From assembly GCA_031216445.1 (NCBI GenBank), contig CM062196.1, positions 26,952,001-27,016,000 on the forward strand: 64,000 nt of DNA, read 5' to 3'. This DNA comes from Lateolabrax maculatus (taxonomy: Eukaryota; Chordata; Actinopteri; Acropomatiformes; Lateolabracidae). Shown here one piece after another: positions 10,032-22,932 of this stretch (positions are counted from its first letter, which is position 1; the number at the start of each line of letters is the position of its first letter). Both the position numbers and the translations under genes were made by a program. Under the pieces are notes generated by a model, which was given only the letters and a program-made list of their open reading frames with translations, did not search any database and was not told where the DNA came from.

Positions 10032-11240
10032 GTATATATGGGAAATTTTTGTTTTTCTCTGTTTGCATGCGTGTGCACACGTGCAATATAAATGCACATA
10101 TGCATATCGGCAGATACAGAATACATAATGTGCATGTGTGCTTTTATATAGTAAAGATTGTGTATAAGGAAGTACTTGAGTTTTGAGTGGAAGAAGCTGA
10201 GGCAGAAACAGAAACAGAAACAAGTTTAATGAGACTCACTTTTCAAAAATACGCCTGCTTTTTTCTCCTCAAAGAAACTGCATTGCAATAGCCCTTTCAG
10301 TTTTCCTCAGTTGAAAGTGCAGCACTGTACTGTGTCAGGAAAGCCAAAACACTATTGACTAAACATCTGAGTGCTGCTTCACACCAAGCTGTGTGGAGGC
10401 CAGGAACAGGACAAATTACCTCAGATGCATGAACTCTCTGCTCATAGAAAGCTCTGCACACTGACGCTGTCATGTATTATTCTCACTATTACACACCACT
10501 CCACCACCATGCTCTTTTAAGTCAAATTGATTGTAGTGGTAGATAACGGAGAAGAGCCACTAGAAGCCAAAAAATTGCATTATCACGTAGCTTGCTCAAT
10601 AGCAAACTGTGTAATAAGCAACCTGCACTTTCTCCCACAATTCATATGCCAGGGCAAGCAGCACTTGGTGTTTGATTGTATCTGTAAATTTGGAGGACAG
10701 GGACATAGAAAAGAGGGAGCCCAGAAAGTACAATAATGATTTATGATGCTCCAATTGATCAGCCAACAATTGTTACTTGCTGATATTTGTTCTGAATAGT
10801 TTCATCAGATCAGATGATGCACAAGTCAGTTTCTCTGTTTTCATTAGTGCATAACCACCTGAAACTAAGAATTCACCAGCTGAATTTCACCCTCATTTTA
10901 TACTCGTTTAGAATCGTTTATTTTGTTGCATTGCAAATCACAGTCTTTACGGCAAAGTTTAACCCATATTTCAAAAACACTAAAATGGCATTCAAGAAAT
11001 TTGTTCAAGACCTGTTGCTGTCTCAGCAACACACTCTTGCAAGATCTGGTAACATCTCTCTGTTGGTGCTGAACCGTCAGTGCTGCTGACGTCAGTTTAT
11101 AAAGAGAAGTTTAAAAGGGCCTTACACATGAAACCATGAATTAAAAGTTAAAACTGAAATTTGAAAACTTGTTTGCTTAATTAAACACCCACGACACTTC
11201 CAAACGAGGCAGGAGAACAGGCACTGCCAACTTAGGAGAC
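10032..11240. other. Unassigned DNA
   Basis: Contains a short CAGAAA iteration at about 10202-10220. The open frames at 10527-10736 and 10814-11089 have no recognisable motif and no gene context. No feature is supported. Confidence 0.4.
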
Positions 11241-11935
11241 AGGAAGTGTATACCATTTCATATCATAGGCACAGCTTGTAATGCGCTATCTATAGTTATA
11301 GTAATAGTTATCTTTGAGCAAACAAAGAAACATGGAGGAGAGTGAACATGACACAGAACAGGAGAAGGACTCCGACCAGCCACTGGCCAGTGAGCCCAGT
11401 CCCAACTGACAGGCACACAGAAAGGGCCGGTAAAGAGACAGAGGCCGGTTAAAACTTTAATATTTTTTGAATTGTTCATCAGCCCCCCGATGGTGCCACT
11501 GGTGTGCCAGATGGCCAGTACACCAGTAGTCCTCAGACTGTCCAGCTTCTGATGACACTGCATCACTGCAGTGTTATATATAAATGTGTTTTTCACTGCA
11601 TGAGAAGATTTGGCAGCCGTGCCTTTTACTGTTTACCTTTTTATACAGCATACATTCATATTTTATATTTTGTTACATGCTTCATTGAAAATTTGCACTG
11701 AATAGCTTCTAAATAAAAGGAGACTGAGTAAAATATGAGTAAGTTCCTTTTATTTGTCAAGTATATCATTAAAAATGTAATAAGAAATAGGCCTTTCCAT
11801 GTGATGAGTTTATATAAACTATTCAGTCATTGAATTTACAGCAAAAAAATGCTATATTGTGATATGTATCATTATTGGGATATGAAATTTCCTATATGGG
11901 GATATAAGCTTTTGGTCATTGCACAGTCCTAGTAT
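11241..11935 (+). mobile_element. hAT-like (ZBED-type) transposon relic
   Basis: An ATG at 11333 opens a short frame reading MEESEHDTEQEKDSDQPLA before a stop, resembling the acidic leader of fish ZBED-type hAT transposase genes. The right side (about 11840-11932) is a string of gatat motifs ending ggtcattgcacagtcctag, similar to hAT terminal inverted repeats with a CTAGG/CAGGG start. No transposase core remains. A matching left terminal repeat was not found, so the left boundary is uncertain. Confidence 0.4.
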
Positions 11936-12799
11936 AATGTATTGCTCCCCTCATCTGTGACAGCTTAACTGGGATATGCTGTTTCCAACCAACAGTAAAC
12001 ATTGTTTTTACTTTTGACCATGACTGCAGCTATACCATAACCAGAACCATGTGTTTATTATTTTAACCATGACAACGAAGCTCCCCTAACCTTAACGAAG
12101 CAATCATTTAACCCAAACTCTCTTATTCTCATTAGTAAGTAAGGCTGACAAGATACAGCAGCTTCTGTTTGTAATCATTTGGCAAAAAAAATCTGTGTTG
12201 AAATGTGAGACTGATCCACATACAGTAATCAGCATCCTGCTTCATTTATGGTTGCCTAAAAGTATTAATGTGGTTGTTACCTTTAAAAAAATGTCATCAG
12301 CCCAAGCTACCTATTTGTTTGAAAGGCACAAATCTGTTTTGGTCAAATAGACTCAAGCTGAGGAATTAAAGCTGTGTTTGAATTCAAAAATTCAATCTGT
12401 GTTATTCAGCTGGTAAGTATATCAAAACTAATTTCAACACCATTTGCTGTTCAAGTGGTGCAGAACGAGGAAAAGTAGCTGCAGTGTGCAGCTGTGTTCA
12501 TTTTACATGATCCTTGTTTTTAATGTAGTGTTAACGTTTTTTTGTTTGTTTTTGGTTTGTTTGTTTGTTTTATATTAAACATGTAGGCATTGTTACATTC
12601 AAACAAAATTGCAACCAAAGCAATAATATAGGATTTCTAGCTGTTGGACTCACTGCCTATTCAACACCCTGACCTCAACACTATGAAGTATTTTCTGCCT
12701 TACTACCTAAAATGACCACTACTGTCCACATTGGCTCTGACTGTTGGTATCAATATAACTTGTTTGATGCAAAATCCCCCAGTATGAGCATAATGCATA

Positions 12800-12802
<3 letters not shown>
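11936..12802. other. Unassigned DNA with one old repeat fragment
   Basis: The stretch 11990-12125 (catgactgcagctataccat, cccctaaccttaacgaag, tttaacccaaact) resembles 18825-18990 (aaccataacaagggaat, tttaacccaaact), an old dispersed repeat. T/G low-complexity sequence occupies 12536-12570. No gene seen. Confidence 0.45.

Positions 12803-12831
<29 letters not shown>
12803..12831. repeat. (GT)n microsatellite
   Basis: About 14 TG units. Confidence 0.95.
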
Positions 12832-12833
<2 letters not shown>

Positions 12834-13670
12834 TTGTTCGCAGGTTGTTTCTTTTAAGAGTCTCCCTCTTTCTCTCTCCCAAGCCCACTACATCACCATG
12901 ACAACCAAACCAATAAGCTTCACTGAATATGCTGATAATTCAGACTTGAAAGACTAAGAAAATCCCTCCTTACCTCTCCTCCCTCCCACTCTCATCCTCC
13001 TTCTTCCCTTCACTCTCTTCATGCAATTTATTTTCTTTCTCTCTCCCTTCTGTCATTGCAGTACACATCTCACTACTTTCCTCTCCATGCATTTATCTTC
13101 CCTATTCCTCTCTCTTCCCTTACTTCATTGGATAAAAAACGACACACCCAGACATTGTGCAAAAAGATCTCACTCCATGGCAGTGACCCATCGTGAGATA
13201 TGAGGATTGGCATGCTGCTGACACTTACCATCTGTCCCTGAGACATAGGGGGGTGGGGGAGAGAGAGAGACTTATAGGAAGCCGCCAAGACAGCCCTGAT
13301 GATTTCTGCTTCTCAATTTGCATTCATGCTTCAAGGGCAAAACTGCTGCTCTACTTACAGTTTATGTAGCAAATCTTTAAATTTGGCACTGAAAAAATTT
13401 CTTCTTATTCTTCCACAGATTTGGGAATTGATATGAACAATGAAAGTTAGTGGGGTGGTGGTTGCATGCCTACCAGCTGTAAGTGTTGGCTAATTGCTGG
13501 AATGTGTTCACTTTTGATGCAAAGTACAACCATTGGAAGCTGGTGATTAAACATTTGCTTTTTTGGTCCAAAAATGGGAATTCAATTACACATCAGCCAG
13601 ATACTAAATCAGCTCACTTAAAGTTATAATGTCTAATACCGGGTATCGGTTGCCCATAGACGACATGGGA
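12832..13670. other. Unassigned DNA, C/T-rich at 12960-13110
   Basis: A pyrimidine-rich block (ctcctccctcccac and similar) at 12960-13110 and a GA repeat at 13258-13271 are the only notable items. Confidence 0.4.
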
Positions 13671-13745
13671 TTCGAATTGTATACTCTTGCACAAGTGCAG
13701 ACACTTTTATCCAAAGTGACCTACAAATGTGGTGCAATCCAAGCC
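13671..13745 (+). repeat. Fish dispersed repeat fragment (ATCCAAAGTGAC-type)
   Basis: cagacacttttatccaaag and tgacctacaaatg match a very common teleost repeat end (typically cagacgcttttatccaaagc in others). Recognised from general knowledge. Confidence 0.45.
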
Positions 13746-15639
13746 ATATATCAATGTGAAGCTTTCAAGAATAAGTGCTGCAACACAAAGTTCCATGTTC
13801 CACCTGACTTAAGCACCACAAATCTGCAGGTTAATGAAGTATCATGTAAGGGTATAACAAATTAAACTTTTTTTGGAGAGAGCACGGCAATAGGATGCAG
13901 AGTTAGAGAAATATGTTAAAATTATGTCAATTAGTCTGATAGCAAATCAAAAAAAATGACAGCTGCATTTGAGACACAATTCTCATTCATTTTGTTGTTC
14001 TTTGTATTTACTATGGTGTGCCTCTAACATATGAGTGAATGGAAGCAAAGGAGACGTAGAGAGGTGGAAAAGGTTTCAACAGCAGACAATGTGCTGTATG
14101 ATGGTTCTATATTTGTGTTTTATATATATTCATGATAAATAATGGAACACACAGTGCAAAATTCACTTTTTGCACTGTGTTCACTTTTTCTTGTTCATAA
14201 GGAATATCCACACCAGCAGTTTTTAACTTTGCTCTTACAAACCAGACACACTTCCATTATACCAAATATCTCAATCCATACACTGATTTGCAGGGATGAA
14301 TATGTGAGGTGCATCACTGCGGGTCTGTTATCTCCGCAAGCAGTCTTTCAAATCATTCAAGTCTCCTGCTGTCTGTATGCTGTGAATGTAATAATGACTT
14401 TGTGTACTTTAATGAATGATCAAAGCCACCAATTTCACTTTGAGTTTTGTGGATCTTGCAGTTGGTACAGTTTCTTAAGTGAATTAATTAATATAAAAAA
14501 CAATGGATACTTCTCATTGAGCCTACTGTAAAACTGGTATGGCCACTGTCCATTGGGCTAACTCCTCAGGTAACTTGGGTGGAGTCAGTTAACTCAGACA
14601 CCAAGGTGTATTAAAGAGTAACACTACCCAGTCTAAGAATCCTTGGACTGCCAATTAGTAATGACAATATGATTTTTTTGCACACCCTGTGCAACAGTGA
14701 TGTAGTGTAGCACTCTAGTGGTGTGGTCACAAGTACAGACTTCTACCTTTCAACAAATAGAGACCAGTGCAGAAATGTTCGTCATCCTTCCAAAATCTGG
14801 AGTGGAGTAACTCTTCAGGAGCTCATGCTTAGGAGCATTAAGAGTTGACTTTGAGGAGCCACTGTTGGACCAACAGAATGTCTATACTCCTTTGCCTACT
14901 TTTGCTGAAACATTGAAAAAATGTTAAGCTGACTTCCTCCAGATGGCTTCCTTTTAAACCTGACTACAAAAACTAAAATAGGATTGTCTTTGACGTACAT
15001 TGTTTGGGCTGGCCACTCAATGAGGCCTCTGCTTGAGCTAACTACTTATGACGTCTCGAGGTAAGCCTCCACAACCGTCTACCAGCAAGCCTTCTATTTC
15101 TTTCCCAGGTCATTACCATTTTCTTTCACATGCAAGCATGCTTTGTGAGAGAGTGACCATAGCCTAGACACTAATAAAGAGCTTACGGTCTGTCATTCTT
15201 ATAACAACTGCCCTAAATTGAGTTGTTACTATGCTGCTGCATAGTCAATTGGATTATTTTTGTCAACAAACTACAAACCCACAAATTGCAGCCTCAGAAA
15301 TGACCATAGAGTGTCAACAACTTCATTCAATTAACACTAAAATCTCCATAAATGTTGGATTACTGTATGGGTCTGCATTGAATTACATTGTTTTGTACAG
15401 GTGGTCATGTTGTTTAGGACATAGTATTTCAGCATTAATATGCTGCTTTATGTACTTGAAATTAAGACATTTCAGGTGGATAGTATAAATCGTGTCTGAG
15501 GGAAAACATACCACAAAGCACATACAGTACAATAATTCATCCTCATGCAGTTTATTCAACACAGTCCTGCCTATCACATAGATTGTAAATTGAAAAAAAA
15601 AGTCATACAAACAAAAGAATACTTTCACCAGATTCTTCT
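13746..15639. other. Unassigned DNA
   Basis: Contains the hairpin at 14149-14180. The 129-codon frame at 14142-14531 and the 85-codon frame at 15231-15488 lack recognisable domains and context, so they are not called as genes. Confidence 0.4.
14149..14180. repeat. Perfect 13-bp inverted repeat, 6-base loop
   Basis: acacagtgcaaaa (14149-14161) and ttttgcactgtgt (14168-14180) are exact reverse complements around ttcact. Confidence 0.9.
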
Positions 15640-17045
15640 TGTATACTGGATTCGTCCAGGGTGGGAGGGCTACAATCTTCCCTTCATGCCTCAGGGTCCT
15701 GGAGGCGTACAGGTCCTGGAGAGATGGTAGATTGCAGCCAATCACCCTTTCTGTGGAGCAAATGATACGCTGCAGTCTGCCCTTGTCCTTGGCAGTAGCA
15801 GCAGCGTACCAGATGGTGATGGAGGAGGTGAGGATGGACTCGATGATGGCAGTGAAGAAGTGCACTCGTCATTGGCAGGCTGAACTTCTTCAGCTGCCAC
15901 AGAAAGTACATCCTCTGCTAGGTTTTCTTGTGTGAGAGAGCTGATGTTCAGCTCCCACTTGAGGTCTTAGGAAATGATGGAGCCCAGGAACCAGACTGAC
16001 TCCACAGTGTTGACTGGGGAGTCTCTCAGGGTGATGGGGGTGAGTGGGGCTGGGTTCTTTCTGTAGTCCACAACCATCTCCACTGTCTTGAGAGCATTGA
16101 GCTCCAAGTTGTTCTGGCTGCACCAGGTCACCAGATGGTCATCTGCCACCTGTAGGCAAACTCATCCCCACCAGAGATGAGCCCGATGAGGGTAGTGTCA
16201 TCTGCAAACTTCAGGAGCTTGACAAACTGGTGACTGGAGGTGCAGCTGTTGGTGTACAGGGAGAAGAGTAGAGGGGAAAGAGAGGAGAACAGGTGCTGAT
16301 GGTCTGGGAGTCAGAGACATGTTTACCCAGCTTTACGTGCTGCCTTCTGTCGGACAGGAAGTCTGTGATACACCTGTAGGTGGAGTCAGGCACACTCAGC
16401 TGGGAGAGCTTGTCCTGCAGCAGAGCCGGGATGATGGTATTGAAGGCAGAGCTACAGACCTGTTGGCTCTGTAGGCGAACTGCAGGGGGTCGAGGAGTGG
16501 GTCAGTGATGGATTTGAGGTGGGACAGCACAAGATGCTCAAATGACTTCATTACCACAGAGGTCAGGGTGACGGGTCTGTAGTCATTAAGTCCTGTCGCT
16601 CTTGGCTTCTTGGGAACAGGGATGATGGTGGAAGTCTTGAAGCAGGCTGGTACGTGGCATGTCTCCAGTGAGCTGTTAAAGATATCAGTGAACACTGGAG
16701 ACAGCTGATCAGCACAGTGCTTCAGGGTGGATGGAGAGACTGAGTCTGGCCCGGCTGCTTTGCGGGAGTTCTGTCTCTTGAATAGTCTGTTAACATCCCT
16801 CTCCAGGATTGAGAGAGGTGTCACTGTGGAGGGGGAGGGGGCCTCTGAGGTGTGCAGTTGTGGAGAGGTCCAGGTGCTGTGGTGGGGGAGGTGAAGCTGG
16901 TGATCTGGGTCTGGTGGATGGAGTCATGGGGGATGGTGTCTGGACTGTCCCATTGTCTTTCGAAACAACAGTAGAACTCGTTCAGGTTGTTGGCCAGGCG
17001 CAAGTGTGGCTGGCAGGGATTTGGCAACAGATCAGCAGACCTGAA
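15640..17045 (-). mobile_element. CR1/Rex1-Babar-like LINE, 5'-truncated, internally deleted
   Basis: On the minus strand the order is as follows: a linker with NNLNEFYCCFERQWDSPDT (about 17000-16940), RT amino-terminal sequence (16824-16396), thumb-side sequence QHVKLGKHVSDS (about 16340), then ELNALKTVEMVVDYRKNPA (about 16100-16045), and the carboxy region ESILTSSITIWYAAATAKDK and RIICSTERVIGCNLPSLQDL (about 15840-15730). The copy has stops, a small deletion after SDSQTIST, and a larger deletion that removes the RT catalytic block between YRANRS and ALPS. That deletion junction is shared with 23762-24872. No endonuclease is present. Confidence 0.85.
16396..16824 (-). pseudogene. Rex1-like reverse-transcriptase fragment
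   Basis: A 142-codon frame contains RQNSRKAAGPDSVSPSTLKH, then FKTSTIIPVPKKPRATGLND and YRPVTLTSVVMKSFEHLVLS, the finger-domain blocks of CR1-clade RT. Directly after FAYRANRS the sequence jumps to ALPSIPSSRLC, missing the motif-A block with the first catalytic aspartate. From there the reading is out of frame with the family. It cannot encode an active RT. The parallel copy at 45.4-45.8 kb confirms the intact order up to the start of the jump. Confidence 0.85.
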
Positions 17046-17649
17046 CAAGCAGGTAGTGTAATGAGTCAATACTCAATATGAGACATATTCTTGTTAACTG
17101 AATGGTAAAATAATACTGCAGAGAATATTAAATGGTTGTTTGGCTGTTTTAGTTTAAGGACAGGACAATGTTTGAAATGGCATAGTTTGTGGACTGATGT
17201 AAATGACTGACAAAAAAAAAAACATAAACCTGAAATAAACTCAACAAGTAAAACCAACAGCCTCAAAGCATACTGCTATCTTTTCCCTTACTTTACACCT
17301 ATTATAGACCTATATGACAAAACATTTTGACTTGACATAGTAGGACACAGGTACCCAAGTGCAGGTGTTGCAAATAACATTAACGTTGGCTCTGTTCTAT
17401 TCAAGGGTCCCAGTAAGCCAAGACAGTGGGCCACCGAACAATGCAGGACCCTGAAACTGAATTCTGCCATCATTTATTTCATTATTTGTACCTCTGATAT
17501 TCCTACTGTCACATGTCAACATGTTTCAGTGAAAGGGTTTACTAAAGTTTAAGCTTCTCAGCTTCACCTACATCGAAATCTACTGTACCATGTGCTGGGG
17601 TAAGCACAGTGGGAGCTAAACAGGTACAGGTACTACAAGATAATACAAC
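17046..17649. other. Unassigned DNA
   Basis: No element or gene recognised between the LINE end and the LTR. Confidence 0.4.
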
Positions 17650-18048
17650 TGTGACGACCCGTATGGACTCATGAGACCACTTCCTGTTTTAATTTTGTAA
17701 TTTTCTGTACTCTTGCTTTCCAGTTTGTTTTACTTCCTCTCAGTTGAGTTTCCCGCCAGTTTTGTTTCCGCACCTGTGTTCCATTATCTAATTAGTTCTT
17801 TCTCCATTTATACCCCTTGCTGTTGTCTTTGTTCTCTTGTCAGACTAGCTTTCCAACCATTTTCTGTCCAGCCTGTTTGTTTCTGTCTCCTGTACCTGTT
17901 TAAGCCTCTTTGGAGTGCCTTTTATTTTGCTATTTTGAGCCTCTTTGGAGCGCCTGTTTGTTTTGTGCCTTTTTCAATAAACTTTTTTCAATAAATTTTT
18001 TTTGTACTTTGATTCTGCGACTGAGTCTTCCTCCGCCTGATCATTACA
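17650..18048 (+). mobile_element. Solo LTR, family X (399 bp)
   Basis: Begins TGTGACGACCCG and ends CTGATCATTACA. Contains AATAAA at 17976 and 17990. The same family occurs at 39348-39781 on the other strand. The flanks acaac (17645-17649) and acaaa (18049-18053) agree at 4 of 5 bases. Two copies of gcctctttggagYgcct (17904 and 17939) form an internal 35-bp tandem; the other LTR has three. No internal retroelement sequence adjoins it. Confidence 0.85.
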
Positions 18049-18690
18049 ACAAACAGTAATTTCATATCATTAGTTATCTAAAGTTGGGAACAGTTTTAAC
18101 ATTCCTTCAACCACTTGACAGTACAGTGGTTATAGTGGGGCAGAGAGGCTGAGTTGACTAGTTGTAGCAACATAGTGTTGCAAATGTGCGCTACACTGTG
18201 TGAAGAAAAACTGTCTCTCTTTTTGCGGCAGGTTATTGCTGAGCCTGTTTGTTGCACTCTTATTGCATCTTATTTATTTTTGAGATATTTTGTTTAATTG
18301 TCTGAGTTTTGGTCTTTTTTTTTTTTTTGATTAATTCAAGAAAAAAGGAACATGTACGTTTGGATATGGTTTGGGGATGATGTTAATCTATCATAAACAT
18401 TATCGTTATCATATTAATGTTTTTTTCTCTGCACTAGGCTGAACCTGAGCCTGTGGACCTGAGCTGTCTTTCCTCAAGTAAAGTGTTTTCCCTAGGATAT
18501 TTATATGTTAGGAACAGTCAGTGATTGGTTTCAGTTCATTTACCTCAGTTTTTTTTACCTGGGTTACAAATACAAAGGTTTGTATGTTGATCTATCAAAT
18601 GCTTAGGTCCACAGCAAGATAGATATAGATGAGACTGTCCTCCCTAGAACAACGACAGTGTCTGTCTGTTTACGATAAAGTGACACCGCC
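18049..18690. other. Unassigned DNA
   Basis: A T homopolymer at about 18317-18330 is notable. No gene recognised. Confidence 0.4.
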
Positions 18691-19030
18691 CTCTAATAGC
18701 TGTAGGAATTATGACGGTAGCAAAGTCCACGGTGGGAGTGGCTGGAGGAGTCAGTAAAATGTTTACATGAGAGATCACTGTCCGTTTACTGTTTCCTACA
18801 ACCAACAATCAAAGTAGTTATTTACAGCATGACCACGATCATTCCCGTACCATAATCAAGTAGTTATTATTGTTGCCATGAAGACAAAGGTCCACTAACC
18901 ATAACAAGGGAATCATTTTAACCCAAACTATGATCTTTCCCTAAACCTAACCAAGTCATATTTGTGCCTGAACATAATCAAACCTAAACTAGAGCCTTGT
19001 AACAACAGATTTACTTTTCAACAGTGATTT
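18691..19030. repeat. Old dispersed repeat (CTAACC-rich)
   Basis: taaccataacaagggaatca, cctaaacctaaccaagtc and related phrases recur in weaker form at 11990-12125 and 41150-41215. Such imperfect CTAAACC-type sequence is widespread in fish. Non-coding. Confidence 0.45.
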
Positions 19031-19289
19031 TTAAAGACAAATTCCCATGGTGATTGGGGTGTGTAGCTCCCTCAAACTTATACAATTTGTGCTCTGTTAT
19101 TTTTTCACCTTTCACCTTTTCACCTTATTTTTTCAACTGATTATATTATTATTATGAAAACTGTAACTATTTTAGTATAGTTTAGTCATCAGATTTTGTT
19201 GAACATTTCAGTCTAACTAGACTATCCAAAACAGTTATCGGCTCAGGTGTTGGCTACATACTGGGCTGTTGTTTATGATTGCAAGGGGA

Positions 19290-21045
19290 TCCATAGAGAC
19301 TGTGTCTATCCCTGAACCACTTCAATTAATTAAATGTAAGTCAACGATTTAATATCTGACCATCATATGGATATATTTTGTCTGACTGAAACTTGGCTGT
19401 GTCAGGAAGAATATGTTAGCCTGAATTAATCCACTCCTCCCAGTCATACTAATACTCACATTCCTCGAGGCACTGGCTGAGGAGGTGGAGTTGCAGCCAT
19501 CTTCGACTCTAGCTTATTAGTCAACCCTAAACCTAAACTCAGTTTTAACTTATTCGAAACCCTTGCTCTTAGTCTTTCACACCCAACGTGGAAAACTCTA
19601 CAGCCAATTCTATTTGTCATAGAGCACCGCGCTCCTGGTCTGTATTCTGTATTTTTAAATCAGAATTCTCAGAGTTTTTAACAAGTTTAGTCCTCAAAAC
19701 AGATAAATCATTATTGTAGGTAATTTTAATATTCATGTGGACGTCGATAATGATAGCCTTAGTTCTGCGTTTATCTCACTATTAGATTCGATTGGCTTCG
19801 GTCAGAGTGTAAACAAACCCACTCACTGTTTTAACCACACCCTCAATCTATCAGACCATTATTTAATAACTTTTGAATTCATATTACTGGACTACAGGCC
19901 ATTAGGCATACATTCCTTTAGTACATTCCTGTCTGATAGTCCTCTGTTATATTGAGACATGGCATTGAATTAAATGCAGATGGAATTAAATTTAGCTACA
20001 GCACTATGCAAATTTTAGTCCCTCCTAAATTGATCATCTGGTTGATAGTGCTGCAGGCTCGCTTCGTATGACTCTCGATTCTATTGCCTCTATAAAAAAG
20101 AATATAATAAAACAAAAGAAGTTAGCTCCATAGCAAACAAATAACAAATAACAAATTAAAAGAAAGATCGCGAAAATTAGATAGGAAATAGCGTTCCACC
20201 AAATCTCATTTAGTCTGAGAACATAGAAGAAGGCCCTCGGTAATGTCAGTGGAGCCTATAACTCCTCACTGATAGAGGAACATAAAATCAACCCCAGGTT
20301 TCTTTTCAGCACTGTAGCCAGGCTGACACAGAGTCAGAGCTCTGTTGAGCCATGTATTCCCAGAGCTCTCAGCTGAGTTTCTTCAATGATAAAATTCTAA
20401 CTATTAGAGGCAACATCATATCTTAAAGATCTCATTGTACCCTAATACCCCACTAGAGCACTACGCTCACAGAATGCAGGGTTACTTGTGGTACCTAAAG
20501 TGTCTAAAAGTAGAATGGGATCCAGAGCCTTTAGTTATCAAGCTCCTCTTCTGTGGAACCAGCTCCCAGTTTGGGTTTGGGAGGCAGACACCCTCTCTTT
20601 GTTTAAGAGTATGCTAAAAACATTCCTCTTTGATAAAGCTTACAGTTAGGGCTGGCTCAGGTGAGACCTGAACCATCCCCCTAGTTATGCTGCTATAGGC
20701 TTACACTGCTGGGGGATTTCCCATGATGCACTGGGCTCCTCTCTCCTCCTCTCCCTTTCCATCCATACGCATTCTTATCCCACTGATGCATGTTTCAATG
20801 ATGAAACCGATGATGAAAGATGGCCGCCCACCCAGAGCCTGGTTCTGTTCAAGGTTTCTACCTGTTAAAAGGGAGTTTTTCCTCGCCACTGTCGCCAAGT
20901 GCTGCTCATGGTGGGAACTGTTGGGTCTCTGTAAATAATATTTTAAAGAGTATGGTCTAGACTTACTCTATGTGAAAAGTGTCTTGAGATAACATTTGTT
21001 ATGATATGGCGCTATTCAATTAAAATGTACTTGATTTGACAAGGC
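19290..21045 (+). mobile_element. L2 LINE copy, internally deleted
   Basis: Aligns in order with the minus-strand L2 at 31731-35870. Landmarks are ttcaattaattaa at 19323, endonuclease blocks (ETWLCQEEYVS near 19390; GNFNIHVDVDNDS near 19720), an inter-domain stretch (19980-20390), then a jump near 20400-20430 straight into the carboxy-terminal end (LLFCGTSSQF region, SMLKTFLFDKAYS near 20610). The 3' UTR runs to 21045 and ends gcgctattcaattaaaatgt. The entire RT domain is deleted, so the copy is dead. Confidence 0.85.
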
Positions 21046-21618
21046 GTTTGGCTTTTAGCTTTTTGCTAGTTAGCTCACTAGTTTTAGACTGAAGCTACTA
21101 CTGGTGCTCTAAATAAACTTTAAATCTAGCTGAAACTTCAGCGTTTCACATACAGTATGTGCCATCCTACAGTTTCACGTTGGTATACCCCCGCAATCCG
21201 ACATTTGCGACATCTACCGGCACACGCACACACACAAAAAACACAAACATAACCCAGCGTATCCAGCCAACACTTTACGTTTACAGACAGACAGCACAAT
21301 TACAGGAAACGGAATTGCTGAATTAAATAAAAAAAACAGTCATATTATTTTGTCTCCTCTTTTTGTCAAAGAAAATAAAGAGAGATTTTGGTAAAATTTG
21401 TATTTTTATAAACTACATTTTAGTCTCGGATATTTTGGCAACATTATTGCATGTTGGTATAGTCACAGTTAGTGTTAATGACGTCAGTGCATCATCGTCT
21501 CGTCTTACTCTACTATGCTATACTCATCAGGAGCGGTTGGGGGTTAACCCTCTTTCTGGAAGATCAAACCTTACGTTTACTAGACGACCACTCTACCTCC
21601 TGAGACGGGCCGTTTCCT
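21046..21618. other. Unassigned DNA between two opposed L2 copies
   Basis: No recognised element. This spacer separates plus- and minus-oriented L2 3' regions. Confidence 0.4.
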
Positions 21619-22280
21619 ATAAAATGTTATTTACAGAGTCCCAACAATTCCAGGTTCTGGGTGGGCGGCCATCTTCCTTAACAGAGTTTGGTTGAAAGGG
21701 ACAGAGAGAGAGGGGAGAGCCAGCAGGAGGAGAGACAACATACTAATCAGACTAATAATAATAACTGCAGCAGTGGGTGTGGAGCAGGAACATGGGGGCA
21801 GTAGACGGCCGGCAATCACAGATCCAGACCCTACAGCTCCAGGGGCAGAAAGTGAGAAGGCAAAAAAGTACAAAAACTGCCGGGAAGAGGTGGAGTTAGT
21901 AACATGTATTAGTGGGATAAGAATGCGTACGCATGGAGAGGGAGAGGAGGAGAGAGAAGCTCAGTGCATCATGGGAAACCCCCTGGCAGTCTAAGCCTAT
22001 AGCAGCATAATCAGGTCTCACCTGAGCCAGCCCTAATTATAAGCTTTATCAAAGAGGAACGTTTTTAGCATACTCTTAAACGAAGAGAGGGTGTCTGCCT
22101 CCTGAACCCAAACTGGGAGCTGGTTCCACAGAAGAGGAGCTTGATAGCTGAAGGCTCTGGCTCACATTCTACTTTTAGAGACTATAAGAATCACAAGTAA
22201 CCCTGCGTTCTTTGAACGTAGTGCTTTAGTGGGGTAATACGGTACTATTAGCTCTTTAAGATATGATGGTGCCCGACCAT
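21619..22280 (-). mobile_element. L2 LINE 3' fragment, minus strand
   Basis: Reverse-complement of L2 3' UTR and the last coding residues. It begins within ttatttacagagtcccaac, continues through gtgggcggccatcttc, gatccagaccctacag and gtattagtgggataagaatg, then the ORF2 carboxy end around 22040-22280. It lacks the GTCAA tail. It shows the undisrupted target sequence into which the solo LTR inserted in the 31.7-35.9 kb copy. Confidence 0.85.
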
Positions 22281-22857
22281 TATTTGACATATGACACTGT
22301 TTTGATGATGGTTGATTAGACTAACAGCTCTTGTATTGTTAGGGAAACTGTTCTTTATTATTTGATTAATGTGCGAGCTACCTAACAAAAAACAATGCCA
22401 CTTGTAACTTTGGTATGTCACTTTAAAATGAAATGCAAAGACAAAGAACATGGAGCATGCCAGTAAAAGTAATATGGTAAAGATGGCGTCTTCAGATTAC
22501 ATACAATTCTGGAAAAATCAGAATATCAGAATGTATTTGACTTGTATAATCTAGATATGTTTGATAAGAGATGTGTGATGCCTCTGCTCAGAATCTGTAG
22601 AGTAAGTTGCCTGTTTCTCTAATTCTGCCCACTCAGAGTCCTCTCTCTCCACTATTTATGTCTGTGTCTTTGTGTCTGTGGAGTGATTTAGCCTGTAAAC
22701 TCTCCTGGTGCTGAGCTCTAATTACTGACATTTCTCCAGAGAGGGGCTACTGCATTGTGGGTGTTTCAGCACCTTTCATTCCATCAGTGGGAGCACTTGG
22801 AAAGGTCAGACTTCACATAACACACTGTCTAGTGAATCAATGAGTCAATCTTCGCAT
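22281..22857. other. Unassigned DNA
   Basis: No gene or repeat recognised. Confidence 0.4.
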
Positions 22858-22932
22858 GGTGTGTGTGCATGTGTAAATCTGTGTGTGTGAGAGACGTGCA
22901 TGTATTTGTGTGTGTGTGTGTGTGCCTGTGTG
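22858..22932. repeat. Interrupted (GT)n microsatellite
   Basis: GT arrays broken by short unique bases. Not coding. Confidence 0.85.

Noticed and set aside
13629..13865. 78-codon frame as a gene
   Set aside because: It overlaps a common fish dispersed repeat fragment and shows no domain or splice support.
16809..17081. Plus-strand glycine-rich ORF
   Set aside because: Antisense shadow of the Rex1-like linker on the minus strand.
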